This document shows positions 60,701-64,000 of a DNA stretch of 64,000 nucleotides, piece by piece. The stretch is from Trichostrongylus colubriformis. Its lineage: Eukaryota > Nematoda > Chromadorea > Rhabditida > Trichostrongylidae. The stretch lies in the NCBI GenBank assembly GCA_963978905.1, contig OZ022260.1, forward strand, positions 46,769,551-46,833,550. Reading direction: 5' to 3'. The translations under genes were made by a program, and so were the position numbers. The first letter of the stretch is position 1, and the number at the start of each line of letters is the position of its first letter. The notes beneath the pieces are model-generated. The model was not told where the DNA came from. It searched no databases and worked only from the letters and a program-made list of their open reading frames with translations.

Positions 60701-62183
60701 AAACAGGAGCAAGCTGAGCAAGCACTTTCACCGTCATGAAAGTACGGAGCCTTCAGTCGACACAGTCGGGCTTTAGAGCACTTGCGGCATCACCAACCGC
60801 CTCAAACAGCAGAGCCAGCTTCCGTCGTGGGTATCTCATGGGAAGCTTCCTCAGGAATGACTGACCCTTTGGTTCATGGAAGCTACAGAGCTCTCGCTGC
60901 TATTAATATCCGAAGTGTTACTTTTCACGCCTCTAGCCACCTTCGAAGGGTTTCAATGGTAATGTCACGTTCCTGGAAGCGAAAGTCGTTGGGAACTTTG
61001 GGAAAACGAAATATTTGAGAATACCACCCAATAAAAATCCCCTCAGGTGCCCGGAGTGAATGGATCTCAGCAAGGTTGTGAACGAAGGTGACGAAATCTC
61101 GGATTATGCTTAGTTGAGGTGACACATCATGTTCACTCGGATACTGCTCGTGCAGAAGACTGCTACGGAGTTTAGTAATAGGGTGAGGTAAGCCCTTGAA
61201 TTGGGAGATGGAAATGCCTTGTCAGAATTTGCTGAAGTTAGACTAGTATAGGGGTGAAAGTGGAGGAGAAAAAGCCAACTTTTTGGTCTCCTGTTTGATG
61301 AAAACCATGGTTTGCGCTGAAAAACTGCGTCACTCATGTCTAAAGAAGAGGGGTTGTGCATCGTGTAGAGGACACAGAATACACGACAAAACAATGAGTC
61401 ATACGACCTCGATCGAGCCCGTCAATTGCGATGAAACATACAGGAAGTTAATAGTCGAATGGACTGAAGCCATAGCAAACAATGCCCTCCGACTCCAAAG
61501 ACGGCAACTCAACATTTCTCAACACTGCGCTTGACAAGAGATGTTCCCCATATTCGTCTTCATATGAGGAATTGTGAATGAAACGAGTTGGAATTATTTT
61601 GAGCAGATCTTGCTTGGCAGCACTAATTTTCGCCAAACTTCTTCAAACTTGTGAGAAGTCTTCAAGTGTTTTTGTCACTCCTAAGAGTCCATACAGCAGA
61701 AATTAACAGAAGCATACTAGCACCAATACTGAGATGTGCTACAAAATGAAATGCTATTACTCTGCAACTACGTTACAACAAATACTGGAAAACACCGCAT
61801 CGAAATATCCCTATCGACCCCACTACCCCACCGTTGTAAAACCACATAAAACGACAAACGTACCCACTAGGACTCATCTTTGCAACAGTAGTTAGCACTG
61901 GATGTTCCGTGTAAATGTCAACATTGGTGATGTTCTACAACAAAAAAAAAGTTAGGGACAAGATTGAGCAAGTGGCAAAGAAAAATACGAAATGCGATGA
62001 CAACAAAGTCTATACAAGAGAATGTTCTACCTCAACATCGACGATGAAGACTGAATTTCCATTGCAGTAGATGATCTTATCACCTTTTGGGCTGGAGGTA
62101 ATCACCGTAGGGAAGCCTCTAACGGTACGGGGCAGAGAGGCAAATGAACGAATCTTTTTGAATTCATTAGATTCCTCATTCAT
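51765..62183 (-). CDS. unc-78: Actin-interacting protein 1 (AIP1; WDR1/UNC-78 orthologue)
   Basis: Eighteen coding exons: 62183-62031, 61934-61864, 59673-59586, 59529-59450, 59358-59265, 57131-57054, 56965-56879, 56823-56761, 56692-56568, 55553-55427, 55369-55279, 54984-54923, 54871-54778, 54719-54607, 54437-54351, 54231-54094, 54029-53846, 51874-51765. Together 614 codons, close to the 611 of C. elegans UNC-78. The protein is two seven-bladed WD40 propellers. It binds ADF/cofilin-decorated actin filaments and speeds disassembly; in worms it is needed for ordered muscle thin filaments. Diagnostic stretches: [121 protein letters not shown] and the end [15 protein letters not shown]. No stops or frameshifts. 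Intron 4 begins GC, not GT. Introns 5 and 17 (2.1 and 2.0 kb) hold transposons. Confidence 0.98.
52229..52655. mobile_element. Foldback element in the last AIP1 intron, with another inside
   Basis: Arms 52229-52335 and 52550-52655 are inverse copies (CTCAAAAGACCCCTTC...GTTTAACACCTTCTTCAG). The centre holds a second, unrelated palindrome at 52377-52496. Confidence 0.8.
52377..52496. mobile_element. 120-bp palindromic MITE nested in the foldback
   Basis: GGCCCCGTCTCAAACTTTTxGCG and CCACCCTGCCAAA return inverted at the right end. Near-complete hairpin potential. Confidence 0.8.
52940..53294. mobile_element. MITE with 100-bp terminal inverted repeats
   Basis: CACTTTCTTGxxGCAAGCAGGTCCTTGGAT through CACCCTCACGGTGTTGTGCC and GAACACAxCCGAGCC forms both ends in inverse orientation. 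355 bp, non-coding, in the last AIP1 intron. Confidence 0.85.
57425..57522. mobile_element. One-arm relic of the TTAA palindromic family
   Basis: TTTTTCGCGTGAAAxTTTGCATG through GGGTAACAxAGAAACTCATT matches the outer arm of the 27139-29137 element with several changes. It lies in AIP1 intron 5. A relic of the 16299 MITE end lies just left of it. Confidence 0.7.
57655..58537 (+). mobile_element. Mariner relic, internally deleted, both ends present
   Basis: The ends TTAGGTTGTCCCAAAAGTCTT and its imperfect inverse (AAGACTTTTGGAACAACCTAA) are flanked by TA. Inside AIP1 intron 5, opposite to the gene. The plus-strand transposase reads [48 protein letters not shown], a stop, [31 protein letters not shown] (second Asp), [12 protein letters not shown] (third Asp is Gly) and [20 protein letters not shown]. 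It shares with the 49469 copy the loss of about 90 residues between the DNA-binding part and WDAEGML. Confidence 0.88.
59448..59449 (-). other. GC splice donor, AIP1 intron 4
   Basis: Exon 4 ends GAAAG and the intron starts GCGAGT. Only this cut keeps frame and restores the conserved GRERFGH across the junction. The 91-base intron ends TTTTAAG. Confidence 0.9.
59674..61863. other. AIP1 intron 2, 2.2 kb, no nested gene supported
   Basis: Open frames here (for example 60509-60739 and 61283-61534 on plus, 60925-61125 on minus) have no recognised motif. They may be old transposon pieces. Confidence 0.4.
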
Positions 62184-62184
62184 C

Positions 62185-62191
62185 CTGAAAC
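62185..62191 (-). other. Candidate trans-splice acceptor of AIP1
   Basis: TGTTTCAG lies one base before the start codon at 62183. Cis-splicing to an upstream coding exon would need a different frame, so a spliced-leader acceptor or a non-coding first exon is likely. Confidence 0.65.
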
Positions 62192-63077
62192 ACAATAGTC
62201 ATTATAGAAACTGGAACGTGTGCATTAAGATCAGGGAACAGGAGTATACGAACTTCACCGATGGACAGACTTCCGAAATATGGTGGTTTACACAGTGAAT
62301 TTGGCGGACTATTACATTCTCACATTAACTACGACAGATTTCGGACTATCTCCCACCGAAACTCAATACACGAGCTATGGGGATTTCCTGGGCACAATGA
62401 AACTGTTCACGATAAGCTTGTAATTCCCTCAAGAAAGGTTAATCCTGCTGAGATGGAACACTGAGTGTGTTCAATACTTAGATCTCCGCTCACGATGTGA
62501 TCTACATTCTTAACGTACTAAAGTGATCTACATACTCAACAAATCAAATAACAACAAGAACTTAATGCTAAAAAAGACAGGAACTGGAAAAAAGTTGGAA
62601 GTTTTGGGGATATTAATAGCTGTGATAGACTTTATTGTTGCCTCACGGAGCCGTGTTACAGCAGCGTCGTGAGAGGCTGTTAGCGCAGTAACGCAGTTAT
62701 ACATAGAACAGTGAGTGAGTGACTGGACTTTGTCGTTCGTGTGCGGTCGCGTCCTACCCTTTGTCGTTGGAGCGCGCTCTCTCAGTTTTGTTTGCTTAAT
62801 CTCTCATCCCTCAATCGGTCTGTTACAATATGTCAGGAGTTAATGGAAAAGAATTTGTATGATTTACATGATAGAGTAAGAACAGAAACCCAAAAAGCAT
62901 GTTTGATGCTTCGATCTTCACAAACCAGTGAAGAAGAACAATTTTTTACGTAGTATGAGGAAATTCCGGAGAAAAAAAACATTGGAACAACTTTAATGTT
63001 GCTCGCATCCCTCCCATGCTCATCACAGGTCATCTCGTGTCCCTTCTAAGCTCATCCCGATTGAGTCGAAGACTAAC
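62192..63077. other. AIP1 upstream region
   Basis: No gene is supported. A plus-strand frame ends at 62953 (ELMEKNLYDLHDRVRTETQK and on), preceded by an acceptor-like ATGTCAG at 62838; it looks mildly coding but has no partner exon that I can find. Confidence 0.35.
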
Positions 63078-63152
63078 CTTCATACTTTCACTTGGGATAC
63101 GGGAAATATGCTGAATTGAAGATGCATTTCCACCCATTCTTCTACGAATATT
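63078..63152 (-). CDS. Candidate exon, unknown gene
   Basis: A 75-base open segment bounded by TTGAATAG acceptor and AAG|GTTAGT donor. It reads NIRRRMGGNASSIQHISRIP and on, phase 0. An internal ATG gives MGGNASS, a possible N-myristoylation start. It does not join AIP1 exon 1 in frame. It may belong to a gene reaching in from the right. Confidence 0.3.
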
Positions 63153-63492
63153 CTATTCAAAATACAAAATACACACTGCCCTTTCCATTGCGACTAGTAT
63201 TCTCTGAGTTGACCATGTAAATTTAGGCCACCACCGCGAGAGGAGAATTGCCACAGTAAAGTTTAAGCTGCCTTTTTGAAAAGACGATTCGCTCAAAAGG
63301 CTTAGATTCAGTTGTGAGAGCTCACAACCTTAAATAAGGGCAGTTTCTGAATAGTACTTTTTTGGCACACTAACCAGTGCGTACCTAGAAAGGGAGAGTT
63401 GAGAAAATACTTCTTCTGGCATAAGGTTGTAGATGAGGATTACTTCAACTGTTCTGAGTAGCATATGCATACTGGCAAAGTTGAAAGCATAC

Positions 63493-63607
63493 CTTCTCCA
63501 AATTCTTGAAGCAATACTGTCGAGTAAACGAACGTCGACGTTCCACGTCCAGAATGAACTGAGGTTCCTTTAGGTACACCATTGACACGGGAGCTTAGCC
63601 CGCTAAC
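63493..63607 (-). CDS. Candidate exon, unknown gene
   Basis: A 115-base open segment with acceptor ATTGAAG and donor GAAG|GTATGC, reading VSGLSSRVNGVPKGTSVHSG and on (Ser/Gly-rich). Its end phase (1) does not fit the exon at 63078-63152, so the two are not simply consecutive. Confidence 0.3.
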
Positions 63608-64000
63608 CTTCAATAAAAATTTCAAGCATCAAAAATGTATGCCATGCTAATGAATCATACAATCGTTAGGCAGCGTTCACAATGGAAGAATTTGTATTTC
63701 TATGGAAATGTATAAGCGCGGAAAGGATTAGACAGACTGATATCAGGGAGGGCTGGACGAAGTGTTTGCTCGCTGCCACAAACAGAAGTGGAAATGACAA
63801 CCGTTGCCATGAGAGGCATGCTAATACATGATGGTACATGTGCGGAACATTTGATGAAGTGCTCCTAGGAAAGCCGGGAAAAAGATGCAATTAAGCAGAC
63901 AGGTCGGAAAACTCGGAAACCAAGAGAGGGTTGAAAAGCGTTTAGTATGAAGAATGAGAAAAGAGGGAGTATGGAATCAGGACGGAGAGTAAACATAGGT
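63608..64000. other. No gene seen
   Basis: Nothing supportable at the right edge. Confidence 0.4.

Overview
The window looks like nuclear DNA of a nematode, most likely a clade V strongylid (hookworm-like). The evidence is: genes split into many short exons by introns with GT...TTTCAG-type borders; AATAAA signals just after stops; splice acceptors 1-10 nt upstream of start codons, as expected for spliced-leader trans-splicing; proteins closest in my memory to Caenorhabditis counterparts; and a heavy load of mariner, Tc1, RTE, Penelope-like and TTAA-flanked repeats. The species call is an inference. No bacterial, organellar or viral genes were seen.

Four host genes are supported. (1) Minus strand, 51.8-62.2 kb: an actin-interacting protein 1 gene (UNC-78/WDR1), complete in 18 coding exons, 614 codons, every junction in phase. 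(2) Minus strand, 40.4-44.7 kb: NDUFB7, a complex I subunit, complete in 4 exons, 125 codons. (3) Minus strand, 30.1-39.6 kb: a PELP1/RIX1-family ribosome-biogenesis protein in 12 exons; the RIX1-like part is convincing, the C-terminal exons are joined by phase only. (4) Plus strand, 20.5-25.1 kb: an FHA-domain plus C3HC4 RING ubiquitin ligase of the CHFR/RNF8 type, with an in-frame TAA inside its last recognised exon. A second, homologous FHA half-exon lies alone 10 kb upstream, at 10.83 kb. Genes 2 and 3 are co-oriented and 743 bp apart, with a foldback element filling much of the gap, so they may form an operon whose spacer has been inflated.

The left third (0-20 kb) is mostly transposon debris: a gag-like LTR-element relic (3.9-5.2 kb), an A+T-rich Penelope-like reverse transcriptase relic (5.65-6.5 kb), an unrelated GIY-YIG endonuclease relic (7.9-8.4 kb), several foldback elements, a 627-bp TTAA-flanked element, G-rich and 74-bp tandem repeats, a mariner relic, and a 250-bp-arm inverted repeat carrying a tRNA-like sequence in each arm. 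The middle holds a Tc1 element inserted into a TTAA-flanked palindrome (27.1-29.1 kb), a decayed tandem copy of a PELP1 exon, and a 146-bp x 6 tandem array beside a 268-codon open frame in an NDUFB7 intron. The right third has an RTE-type LINE relic, three mariner relics, and the AIP1 gene, whose introns host one mariner and two or three foldback elements.

The four genes share no pathway (actin turnover, respiration, ribosome assembly, ubiquitin signalling). Exon limits were set by eye from splice motifs, phase, and remembered family sequences; no alignment was run.
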